From FLUQ01 sp031551515 (GTDB lineage Bacteria > Desulfobacterota > Desulfovibrionia > Desulfovibrionales > Desulfovibrionaceae), in the NCBI GenBank assembly GCA_031551515.1, contig JAVBNL010000039.1:1-64000 (forward strand): a stretch of DNA of 64,000 nucleotides, written 5' to 3'. Made by a program: the position numbers and the translations under genes. This document shows, in pieces, positions 53,538 to 61,162 of the stretch (positions are counted from its first letter, which is position 1; each line of letters starts with the position of its first letter). The notes below the pieces were generated by a model. It did no database searches and had not been told where the DNA came from. It saw only the letters and a program-made list of their open reading frames with translations.

Positions 53538-54763
53538 ACGCAACAAGCGCCAATCCGCCTTTTCGCTTGCAGCCCCAAGACTATCTAGCCGTGCTCATGG
53601 ACCTGCTGCTGCACCGCCGTGAAACCACAGACCTGCTGCGGCTGTCGCCCGATGACTTTGACGGGGCCGCCCGCCTTTCCTGCGCGGCGTTGGGCAACGA
53701 CACGGCCCCTTTCGCGCATGAGCTGGCGCAACGGTTCTGCTTCATGTTCGGCCTGAATAGTGAAGAAGCGCCCTCACTCGACCCGGCAGCCCCTTTCGGC
53801 CAATGGGCCGAGGCGCTCTGCGCGGCCATGAACGGCAGGCCGCAACGCATCGGCTTTCTGACTTCCGGCAGCACGGGCGTACCCGGCCTGCGCAACGTGC
53901 CTTTTGCCGCGCTGGAGCAAGAGCTGCGCGTCTTCACCACGCTTGCTTCCCCTTCGCGCGTATGCAGCGTGATGCCCCGATACCATTGTTTCGGCTTCGT
54001 TTACGGCATACTGCTGCCGCGCTATGCCGGCTTGCCCCAGCGGGCCTTTCTGCCCATGCCCACGGCGGAATTGACCGGGCACTTGCAACCCGGCGATTTG
54101 CTGGTGGGTTTTCCCTTCTTTTTTGATGCGCTTGCGCGCATGCAAACGGACCTTGCCGGGGTCATGCCGCTGACCGCGGGCAGCCCCTGCCCGCCGCAAC
54201 TGGCCGACGCCCTGATCACGGCCGGGGCGGACGGCGTGCGCGAAATTTACGGCGCTTCCGAACTTTCCGCCGTGGGTTTCCGCCACATCAGGCGGACCGG
54301 GGAGGCCGAAACCCTGCCCTTTACCCTGTTGCCGCAGTGGGAGCTGGGCGACGGCACCCTGACCCGCCGCCTTGACGACGGCAGCGCGGATGCGCCCGCG
54401 CCGCTGCCCGACAGCCTTGAGTGGCGGGGGGAACGGCAGTTCAGCGTGGTCGCCAGGCACGACAAGGCCGTGCAGGTCGGCGGCCGCAACGTCTACCCCG
54501 AACGGGTACGCGCGGCGCTGCAAGAACACCCGGCAGTTAGCGACTGCCGCGTGCGCCTGATGCGGCCGGACGAAGGCTGGCGGCTGAAAGCCTTTGTGGT
54601 GCCCGCGCAACCTTTGAACGACGAAAAAGAAGCCATGAATCTGCGCGCCGCGCTGCTTGCCTGGTGCCGCGAGCGCCTGCCTTCCGAATCCGTGCCCAAA
54701 GCCTTTACCTTCGGGCCCGAACTGCCGCGCAACGAATACGGCAAAGACGCGGACTGGAAATAG
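53534..54763 (+). CDS. Adenylate-forming acyl/aryl-ACP ligase
   Basis: A 409-residue member of the acyl-CoA synthetase/AMP-ligase family. The phosphate loop is GFLTSGSTGVPGLRNV, the adenine region YGASELSAVGFRH, and the hinge VVARHDKAVQVGGRNVYPER; the C-terminal lysine in NEYGKDADWK is where the adenylation lysine should be. It probably loads an aromatic or fatty starter on the carrier protein. It is the final gene, followed by a strong terminator. Confidence 0.85.
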   Translation: MNATSANPPFRLQPQDYLAVLMDLLLHRRETTDLLRLSPDDFDGAARLSCAALGNDTAPFAHELAQRFCFMFGLNSEEAPSLDPAAPFGQWAEALCAAMNGRPQRIGFLTSGSTGVPGLRNVPFAALEQELRVFTTLASPSRVCSVMPRYHCFGFVYGILLPRYAGLPQRAFLPMPTAELTGHLQPGDLLVGFPFFFDALARMQTDLAGVMPLTAGSPCPPQLADALITAGADGVREIYGASELSAVGFRHIRRTGEAETLPFTLLPQWELGDGTLTRRLDDGSADAPAPLPDSLEWRGERQFSVVARHDKAVQVGGRNVYPERVRAALQEHPAVSDCRVRLMRPDEGWRLKAFVVPAQPLNDEKEAMNLRAALLAWCRERLPSESVPKAFTFGPELPRNEYGKDADWK

Positions 54764-54800
54764 AAAACCCATCAGAGTTTCCAGACTTTTCCTCAAAAAA

Positions 54801-54841
54801 AGATAAAAGCCCCGCGATACACGCTCGCGGGGCTTTTATCT
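54801..54841. terminator. Strong bidirectional terminator
   Basis: Perfect 17-base arms (54801-54817 and 54825-54841) with T-rich tails on both strands. It separates the aryl-polyene-like operon from the convergent tartrate-dehydrogenase-like gene. Confidence 0.93.
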
Positions 54842-54881
54842 CATGACGGGAAAAGGGCTCTCTCGCCCCTTTTACCTTCTC

Positions 54882-55958
54882 TTATCCCAGCAGCGCGGCT
54901 TTCACCGCGTCGCCCACCTGGCTGGTGCTGCTTTTGCCGCCCATGTCGCCGGTGCGCACTTTGCCTTCGCCCAACACTTTTTTCACGGCCACCAGCAGCG
55001 CTGCTGCGGCTTCCTTTTCACCCAGGAAGTCCAGCATCATGCGGCCCGATTCAATTGAAGCGATGGGGTTGACCTGGCCCTTGCCGGCAAGCGCCAGGGC
55101 GGAGCCGTGAATGGGCTCGAACATGGAGGGGGAGCGGCGTTCCGGGTCGAGGTTGCCGCCCGCGGCCACGCCGATGCCGCCCTGCAGCACGGAGCCGAGG
55201 TCGGTGATGATGTCGCCGAACAGGTTGGAGGCCACGATAACGTCGAACTGGCCCGGATCGGTCAGCATGATCATGCTCAGCGCGTCTACCAGGTAGTAGT
55301 TGGTTTCGATATCGGGATACTGGGCGGCCACTTCTTTGAAAATCTTGTCCCAGTAAACCATGGAGAAGTTCAGCGCGTTGGATTTCGTGCAGTTGGTGAC
55401 CTTGCCCTTGAAGCCCTGGGCCTTGCGTTCGCGGGCCAGCTCAAAGGCGTAGCGCATCACGCGTTCGCAGCCCACACGAGAGAAAATGGCCATCTGCGAG
55501 GCAAAGCCATGCGGCGCGTCCGGCGAGAAGATGCCGCCCAGGCGGCTGTATTCGCCCTCGGTGTTTTCACGCACCACAACCATGTTCACGGTCTTGGGGT
55601 TGCAGGTCGTGACCGGAGAAGAGACGCCCTCGTGCAGAATGATGGGGCGCAGGTTCACATACTGGTCGAAGCCTTTGCGGATGGCCAGCAAGGACGAAAG
55701 CGAGATATGGTCCGGCACTTTGGCCGGGTCGCCCACGGAACCCAGGAAAATGGCGTCGAATTTGCGCAGAATGTCCAGCGCGTCGTCGGGCAGCATCTTG
55801 CCGTGCTTGAGATAATAGTCGCAGTCCCAATCAAAGGTCGTGACCTCGACGGAAAATTTGAATTTGCTTGCGCAGGCTTGCAGCACTTTGACTGTTTCAG
55901 CGGCGACTTCGGGGCCGACGCCGTCGCCGGGGATGAAAGCCAGTTTGTAATTTTTCAT
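54882..55958 (-). CDS. Tartrate/malate dehydrogenase of the isopropylmalate dehydrogenase family
   Basis: A 358-residue NAD-dependent beta-decarboxylating dehydrogenase. FIPGDGVGPEVAAETVKVL opens it, VVVRENTEGEYSRLGG is the substrate-loop form seen in tartrate dehydrogenases and D-malate dehydrogenases rather than LeuB, and NLFGDIITDLGSVLQGG with SMFEPIHGSA completes the metal and NAD sites. Tartrate dehydrogenase can oxidise tartrate or decarboxylate it to glycerate; D-malate to pyruvate is the alternative. ATG 55958 has CCGGAGC upstream and lies 35 bases after a likely sigma-54 promoter. It is divergent from the DASS transporter. Confidence 0.88.
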   Translation of the reverse strand: MKNYKLAFIPGDGVGPEVAAETVKVLQACASKFKFSVEVTTFDWDCDYYLKHGKMLPDDALDILRKFDAIFLGSVGDPAKVPDHISLSSLLAIRKGFDQYVNLRPIILHEGVSSPVTTCNPKTVNMVVVRENTEGEYSRLGGIFSPDAPHGFASQMAIFSRVGCERVMRYAFELARERKAQGFKGKVTNCTKSNALNFSMVYWDKIFKEVAAQYPDIETNYYLVDALSMIMLTDPGQFDVIVASNLFGDIITDLGSVLQGGIGVAAGGNLDPERRSPSMFEPIHGSALALAGKGQVNPIASIESGRMMLDFLGEKEAAAALLVAVKKVLGEGKVRTGDMGGKSSTSQVGDAVKAALLG

Positions 55959-56004
55959 GACAAGCTCCGGTTGAGGGATGAAAAATAGAACGACTTTTTC
56001 TCTC

Positions 56005-56020
56005 TGCAACCGCCGTGCCG
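56005..56020 (-). promoter_or_regulatory. Sigma-54 promoter candidate for the dehydrogenase gene
   Basis: Minus-strand CGGCACGGCGGTTGCA matches the -24/-12 consensus TGGCACG-N4-TTGCA at all but one defined base, and predicts a start about 35 bases before the coding region. Confidence 0.75.
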
Positions 56021-56145
56021 GAACGAGCCCGTGAAAAAGCGCCGGGTACGAGGCGCGGCCTGCCCCCCTTCTTCGGGGGCTTTCGCGCGTATGCGGCATA
56101 GCGGCGCCCCTGTTTGCGCCATCCCAACCAGGTCTTTTTATAAAA

Positions 56146-56169
56146 ATTTTGAAATAGAAATTTCAAAAT
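56146..56169. promoter_or_regulatory. Palindrome between the divergent sigma-54 promoters
   Basis: ATTTTGAAAT and ATTTCAAAAT are perfect ten-base arms around AGAA. The centre lies about 125 bases from each -24 element, suitable for an enhancer-binding activator acting on both promoters through DNA looping. The PrpR-type activator at 57.9 kb is the obvious candidate. Confidence 0.6.
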
Positions 56170-56280
56170 TGATATACTCTATTGAATTCGAATCGGGCGC
56201 TCATAAAAATGAACGGCCGGGAAGGCGCGCCATTCGCGACCCGCAAGGCCGCCCGCCCCCGCGCCTTTTCGCCCTCTCCG

Positions 56281-56296
56281 TGGCATGATTCTTGAT
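56281..56296 (+). promoter_or_regulatory. Sigma-54 promoter candidate for the DASS transporter
   Basis: TGGCATGATTCTTGAT keeps the GG of the -24 box and the TTG of the -12 box at the right spacing; the -12 C is A. The predicted transcript starts about 50 bases before ATG 56355. Confidence 0.6.
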
Positions 56297-56354
56297 AGTA
56301 CCGCGAATCCGCATCCCGCGAATTAGCCCTGAACATTGAAAGCCAGGAGAGACA

Positions 56355-57794
56355 ATGAACAGTAAACACATTAAAGCGATAATACCTCTCGCCATCGGTC
56401 TGGTCGTGCTTCTGCTGCCTGCGCCGGAGGGCCTGCCGATCGTGGCCTGGCGGTATCTGGCCCTGTTCCTCGCCGTTATCGCCGGCTTGATTCTTGAACC
56501 TGTTTCTCCGGCCCTTATCGGCGTCATGGGCGTGGTCACCGGCGCCATTTTGAAAATGGGCGCGCCCATACCCAAAAGCGGTATCGTCAGCTCCGGGGCC
56601 GCCATCAACTGGGCGCTCTCGGGCTTTGCCAACAGCACCATCTGGCTGATCTTCGCGGCCTTCATGATGGCTATGGGCTATGAAAAAACAGGCCTGGGCC
56701 GCAGGGTGTCGCTTATCCTGGTGCGCTCTCTCGGCCGCACCAGCATCGGCCTGGGCTATGCGACGATTTTCGCGGAAATTCTCATCGCGCCGTTCACCCC
56801 TTCCAACTCCGCGCGTAACGGGGGCATCCTTTTTCCCATCATCCGCAACATTCCGCTGGTCTATGACTCCCGCCCCGACCACCAGCCCCGCAAAGTGGGC
56901 GCGTATATCGTCTGGATGTCGATGATCAGCACCTGCGTGAGCAGCTCCATCTTCTATTCGGCCTGCGCGCCCAACATGCTGGCGGGCAGCATCATGTCCA
57001 CCCAGGGCGTGAACATCACCTGGATGCAATGGTTCTGGGGCTTTTTGCCCGTGGGCATCATTCTGACCCTTGTGTCGCCCCTGCTGCTGTACATCGTCTA
57101 TCCGCCGGAAATGAAGCGGGCCGACGAAGCCCCGGCCTGGGCCGCCGAACAGTTGCGTGAAATGGGGCCCCTGTCCATCAAAGAAAAACTGATGGCCCTT
57201 TTCGCCACGTTGGCGCTGGTGCTGTGGATAGGCGCGAACCAGTTCGGCATCAACCCCACCACCTCGGCCATGTTGGTGCTCTGCCTTATCACGCTGTTCA
57301 AGATCGTCGAGTGGAAAGACATTGTCAGCCACACCGCCGCCTGGAACATGTTCTTCTGGCTGGGCAGCCTTGTGACCATGGCCGACGGCCTGAAGAACGT
57401 GGGCTTCTTGTCCTGGTTCGCCCAGAAGAGCGCCGCGGCCTTTACCGGTTACCCGCCCATGACCATTCTGCTGGGCCTGATCTGCGTGTTCTATGTGTCC
57501 CACTACTTCTTCGCCAGCATGACGGCCCACGTCACGGCACTGTATGCCCTGTTCCTGACCACCATCCTGGCCGTGCCTGGCCTTGACCCGACGAAATCCG
57601 CCCTGATGCTGGGCTATACCATCGGCCTCTTCGGCATTCTGACCCCCTACGGCACCGGGCCCAGCCCCATCTGGTACGGCCTGGGCTATATCACCACGGC
57701 CCGCTTCTGGGGCCTGGGGGCCATATTCGGAGCCTTCTTCCTGGCGGTGCTGCTCCTGGTTGGCCTGCCCTGGATCAACTGGATCACGCTGTAA
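56355..57794 (+). CDS. DASS-family (TtdT/CitT-like) dicarboxylate transporter
   Basis: A 479-residue membrane protein with about 12 hydrophobic segments. The paired substrate/ion motifs are APFTPSNSARNGGILFPI near residue 150 and LTPYGTGPSPIWYGLGY near residue 430, as in the CitT/TtdT group of the divalent anion/sodium symporter family, which exchange citrate, tartrate or succinate. Together with the divergent tartrate-dehydrogenase-like gene it suggests uptake of tartrate or a related hydroxy-dicarboxylate. CAGGAGAG precedes ATG 56355. A paralogue starts at 62.7 kb. Confidence 0.92.
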   Translation: MNSKHIKAIIPLAIGLVVLLLPAPEGLPIVAWRYLALFLAVIAGLILEPVSPALIGVMGVVTGAILKMGAPIPKSGIVSSGAAINWALSGFANSTIWLIFAAFMMAMGYEKTGLGRRVSLILVRSLGRTSIGLGYATIFAEILIAPFTPSNSARNGGILFPIIRNIPLVYDSRPDHQPRKVGAYIVWMSMISTCVSSSIFYSACAPNMLAGSIMSTQGVNITWMQWFWGFLPVGIILTLVSPLLLYIVYPPEMKRADEAPAWAAEQLREMGPLSIKEKLMALFATLALVLWIGANQFGINPTTSAMLVLCLITLFKIVEWKDIVSHTAAWNMFFWLGSLVTMADGLKNVGFLSWFAQKSAAAFTGYPPMTILLGLICVFYVSHYFFASMTAHVTALYALFLTTILAVPGLDPTKSALMLGYTIGLFGILTPYGTGPSPIWYGLGYITTARFWGLGAIFGAFFLAVLLLVGLPWINWITL

Positions 57795-57818
57795 GCAAAT
57801 CGCATTATCCGCCATTCC

Positions 57819-57854
57819 GCGCCGGGGGCTCCCGCTCCCGGCGCATTTTCTTTT
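57819..57854 (+). terminator. Terminator after the DASS transporter gene
   Basis: GCGCCGGG (57819-57826) pairs with CCCGGCGC (57837-57844) and is followed by ATTTTCTTTT. The activator gene starts 27 bases later, so it is probably read both by partial read-through and by its own promoter. Confidence 0.75.
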
Positions 57855-57881
57855 CCCGAAGATTGATGATACGGACAAGGC

Positions 57882-59816
57882 ATGCCCGCGGAACAAAACA
57901 ACTACACCTTTGCGCTGATCGCGCCTTACGGCAACCTGGTCACCGTCTTTAAAAAGCTGGCCGCCGACCTGCCGTGCTCGCTGCATATCCGGCCCGACGT
58001 GTACATGGAAGCGGCCGTGCCCGTGGCCCGCGAAGTGGCGGCAATGGCGCCCGACGTCATTCTCAGCCGCGGCGCCACAGCGGCCTATATCCGCTCCACG
58101 GTCGATATCCCCGTGGTTTCCGCTTCCACTTCCGCGCTGGACCTGCTCCGCACCCTCAGGCCTTTTGCCGGGCAGGTCCGCCGGGTGGCCTTTTTCAACT
58201 ACAAGGACCACATGCTGGGCGCGCAGATGATCGCCGACACGCTGAACCTGCACATCGACGAATACCCCTTTCACGCCACGCGCGATATCCTCTCGCAGCT
58301 GCTGACCGCCAGAGCCAAGGGCACGGACCTGGTGGTGGGCGGCATCGGCGCCGTGCAGGAAGCGCGGGCCATCGGCTTTGACGGGGTGCTGCTTGAAACG
58401 GGCGAAGAAGCGGTCTGGCAGGCGCTGCACGAGGCCATGGCCCTTGCCCAGGTACGCCGCAAAGAGCAGCAGCGCCAGGCGCGGCTGTTCACCATTCTGA
58501 ACACCATCGCCGAAGGCGTGCTGGTCACGGACGAGCGAAATATCCTGATGCACATGAACCCCACGGCGGAACGGCTGCTGGGGCTGAAAAGCAGCGAAAC
58601 CCTGGGCAAAAACGCCGACGAGGTGGTGCCGGGCACCCAGACCGCCAGGGTGCTGCAAAGCGGCCAGCCGGAGTTGGGCGACATTCAGGATGCCGGCGGC
58701 ACCACCATCGTCACCAGCCGCGTGCCCATCGTGGCGGAGGGCGCCGTGCTGGGCGTGGTCTGCACCTTTTCGGAGGCGGGCCGCGTGCAACAGGCGGAAC
58801 AGCGCCTGCGCGGCAGAATGCAGCCCAAAGGCTTTCAGGCCCGCTATTCGCTCAGCGACATCCTGACCCAGAACGAAGCCATGCGCCGCATCGTGCAGCT
58901 GGCGCGCCGCTATGCGGTCACCGACGCCACGCTGGTGCTGCAAGGCGAATCAGGCACGGGGAAAGAGCTGTTCGCCCAGGGCATTCACTGCGCGGGCAGG
59001 CGCGCATCCGGCCCGTTTGTGGCGGTGAACTGCGCGGCCATTCCCGAGCAACTGCTTGAAAGCGAACTCTTCGGCTATGAAGAAGGCGCTTTTACCGGCG
59101 CGCGCCGCCAAGGCAAGGCCGGGCTGTTTGAGCTGGCCCACCAGGGCACGCTGTTTTTGGACGAGATCGGCGATTTGCCGCAAATGATGCAGGTGCGCCT
59201 GCTGCGGGTGCTGCAAGAGCGGGAGATCATGCGGGTGGGCGGTTCGCAGGTCATACCCGTGGATATCCGCATCATCTGCGCCACGGCCAGCGACCTTGCG
59301 GCCCAGGCCAGAACGGGCCGGTTCCGCAAGGATCTTTTCTATCGCCTCAACGTGCTGCGGCTCAAAATACCGCCGCTGCGCGAACGCGGTGAAGACGTTC
59401 TGCACCTGGGGCACGCCTTTTTGCGCGAACGTTGCCCCCTGCCGCCGGACAAGGCCTTTTTTGACCGCGAGCTGGGGCCGCGCCTTATGGCGCACGACTG
59501 GCCCGGCAACGTGCGCGAACTGGCCGGCGTCGTCGAACGCCTGGCGCTCGTCGCTTCCATGACCGCATCCCCGGTCTGGCCGAAACTGCTCGATGAAGTG
59601 TGGGAGGCGGACAGCCTGCACGAGGCCGCCCCGCCGCACGGCGAAGGGCTGTACGTGCCCTTGCAGGGCTCTCTCAAAGACATGACCCGCAACCTGGAAC
59701 AGCAAGCCGCGCTACGCCTTTTGGCCCTCTATCGCGACCGCGATGTGGCGGCGGAAAAGCTGGGCATCAGTAAAGTCAGTCTGTGGCGCAAGGCCCAGGG
59801 CAAGCAGAATTCTTAA
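57882..59816 (+). CDS. PrpR-type sigma-54-dependent transcriptional activator
   Basis: A 644-residue enhancer-binding protein. Residues 8-190 match the PrpR N-terminal sensor domain, about 205-310 a PAS domain (NTIAEGVLVTDERNILMHMN), about 330-565 the AAA+ domain, and the last 45 residues a Fis-type helix-turn-helix (RDVAAEKLGISKVSLWRKAQ). Walker A is GESGTGKE, the sigma-54 contact loop is EEGAFTGARR, and Walker B is GTLFLDEIGDL, all intact. PrpR relatives sense carboxylates such as 2-methylcitrate. It lies next to two genes with candidate sigma-54 promoters and is the likely activator of both. Confidence 0.93.
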   Translation: MPAEQNNYTFALIAPYGNLVTVFKKLAADLPCSLHIRPDVYMEAAVPVAREVAAMAPDVILSRGATAAYIRSTVDIPVVSASTSALDLLRTLRPFAGQVRRVAFFNYKDHMLGAQMIADTLNLHIDEYPFHATRDILSQLLTARAKGTDLVVGGIGAVQEARAIGFDGVLLETGEEAVWQALHEAMALAQVRRKEQQRQARLFTILNTIAEGVLVTDERNILMHMNPTAERLLGLKSSETLGKNADEVVPGTQTARVLQSGQPELGDIQDAGGTTIVTSRVPIVAEGAVLGVVCTFSEAGRVQQAEQRLRGRMQPKGFQARYSLSDILTQNEAMRRIVQLARRYAVTDATLVLQGESGTGKELFAQGIHCAGRRASGPFVAVNCAAIPEQLLESELFGYEEGAFTGARRQGKAGLFELAHQGTLFLDEIGDLPQMMQVRLLRVLQEREIMRVGGSQVIPVDIRIICATASDLAAQARTGRFRKDLFYRLNVLRLKIPPLRERGEDVLHLGHAFLRERCPLPPDKAFFDRELGPRLMAHDWPGNVRELAGVVERLALVASMTASPVWPKLLDEVWEADSLHEAAPPHGEGLYVPLQGSLKDMTRNLEQQAALRLLALYRDRDVAAEKLGISKVSLWRKAQGKQNS

Positions 59817-59888
59817 GCAGCGGCGCGGTTTGCCCTCAGACGAGGAAGAACGTCTGACAAAGCATCACGGCAAACCGCGCCGCTGCTT
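59815..59888. repeat. Long inverted repeat across the convergent gene ends
   Basis: Perfect 20-base arms 59815-59834 and 59869-59888 enclose a second hairpin (CAGACG 59837-59842 with CGTCTG 59851-59856). The left arm starts in the stop codon of the PrpR-type gene; the right arm encodes the last residues of the LacI-type gene. It probably stops or protects transcripts from both sides; no T-run is seen. Confidence 0.75.
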
Positions 59889-60941
59889 CACCGTGCTTTC
59901 GCGCACCACCAGCGATACCGGCAACGTCAAAACAGGCGGGCAGAGGCGGTTTTCCGGGTGGGCGATGAGGTCCAGCAGGGTTCCGGCCGCCACCTCGCCC
60001 ATGCGCTGTTGCGGTATGCGGATGCTGGTCAGAGGGATATCCAGGGTTTCCAGAATATCAATATCCGAAAAGCCCACCACGGCCACATCATCGGGCCAAT
60101 GCAGCCCGTGGTGGCGGCAATAGGTCAGAACCCCCAGCGCCACCTCGTCGTTGACCACAAACAGGCCGAACGGAGGGTTGTGCTTTTCATGAATGGCCGC
60201 CATGGCCTGGTACCCGGCGGCGGCGGTCAGCCCTTCGACGGGAAAGCAGGCTTCTTCCGCATTGCAATCCGGCCGGGCGTCGCGCATGGCCTGCACGAAT
60301 CCCAGTTTGCGGTTGATCAGCCCCGATTTGCCCCAGCCCCCCTCGATGTGAAAAAGAGGCCTCTCGTCAAGGCTCAGCAGATGCTCCGTGGCCAGCCGCC
60401 CCCCGCGCAGGTTGTCCGCCTGCACGGCGGCGAAACGGTCTTCCAGCGCGTGGCTGATAAGCACGATGGGAATGGAAAAGGTCTGGCTGACCGCCGTTAA
60501 GTGCTCATGCTCAGACGAGCAGTTGAGCACGATGAGCCCGTCCACCCCTTGCTCCGCCATTTTGCGGGTCAATTCCCGCTCTTTCTCCAGCCTATCGTGG
60601 GTCTGGGACATGGAATAACTGACCCCGGCCCGGTCGAGCACCTCTTCCAGGCCCAGCACGAAATGCCGGAAAAAGGGGTTGTTGAAATAGTTGATGACCA
60701 CGCTGACGGCGTTGCTGCGCGCCCCGCGCAAAATGCGGGCCGCCGGATTGGGGCTGTAATCCAGCGCGGCCGCCGTCTCTTTGATGCGGCGGCGCAACTC
60801 GTCCGTCAGCGCGCCCTTGTCGTTCAAGGCCAGCGACACGGCGGTGGGGGATACGCCGACCACCTTGGCGATATCTTTCAACGTCGCCCGGGGTCTGCTC
60901 TGTCCGTTTTTTTCACTGTCCATACGGCCGCTTGCTACCAT
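59865..60941 (-). CDS. LacI-family transcriptional regulator
   Basis: A 358-residue repressor. Residues 18-70 are the LacI helix-turn-helix with hinge (TLKDIAKVVGVSPTAVSLAL; AALDYSPNPAARILRG), and residues 75-345 a periplasmic-binding-protein-like effector domain with HNPPFGLFVVNDEVALGVL and VGFSDIDILE. It is divergent from the lyase gene with a 220-base AT-rich region between, which holds two palindromes with the CG centre typical of LacI operators. ATG 60941 is taken as start; an in-frame ATG at 60923 is possible. Confidence 0.92.
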   Translation of the reverse strand: MVASGRMDSEKNGQSRPRATLKDIAKVVGVSPTAVSLALNDKGALTDELRRRIKETAAALDYSPNPAARILRGARSNAVSVVINYFNNPFFRHFVLGLEEVLDRAGVSYSMSQTHDRLEKERELTRKMAEQGVDGLIVLNCSSEHEHLTAVSQTFSIPIVLISHALEDRFAAVQADNLRGGRLATEHLLSLDERPLFHIEGGWGKSGLINRKLGFVQAMRDARPDCNAEEACFPVEGLTAAAGYQAMAAIHEKHNPPFGLFVVNDEVALGVLTYCRHHGLHWPDDVAVVGFSDIDILETLDIPLTSIRIPQQRMGEVAAGTLLDLIAHPENRLCPPVLTLPVSLVVRESTVKQRRGLP

Positions 60942-60999
60942 TTTTCCACCCCATTGTGAACAAAGGCACGGATACTTGTTGACAGTTTTATTCGCTTTA

Positions 61000-61013
61000 G
61001 TTTAACGATAAAC
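61000..61013. promoter_or_regulatory. Possible second LacI-type operator
   Basis: GTTTAACGATAAAC is an imperfect 14-base palindrome (six of seven pairs) with a central CG. It is 59 bases before the LacI gene start, so it could serve autoregulation. Confidence 0.4.
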
Positions 61014-61118
61014 CACATTGAACACACAAGCAAGAACTTGTTCTCTCTCATAGCGTAAGAACATATTTACTGTCTCTACTTTAAAATAGCTAAATATTTA
61101 CATAATTTTGTAAGTATT

Positions 61119-61140
61119 GTTGATATAACGTTTTATCAAC
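61119..61140 (+). promoter_or_regulatory. LacI-type operator upstream of the lyase gene
   Basis: A 22-base palindrome with half-sites GTTGATATAAC and GTTTTATCAAC pairing at ten of eleven positions and with CG at the centre, ending 22 bases before the lyase start. This is the design of LacI-family operators, and the divergent gene encodes such a repressor. Confidence 0.7.
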
Positions 61141-61162
61141 CTGTTATGTAAAGGAGAGTTTC

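Noticed and set aside
56163..58943. A 926-codon open frame on the minus strand
   Set aside because: It lies opposite the DASS transporter and the PrpR-type gene, has shadow-type composition and no recognisable domain.
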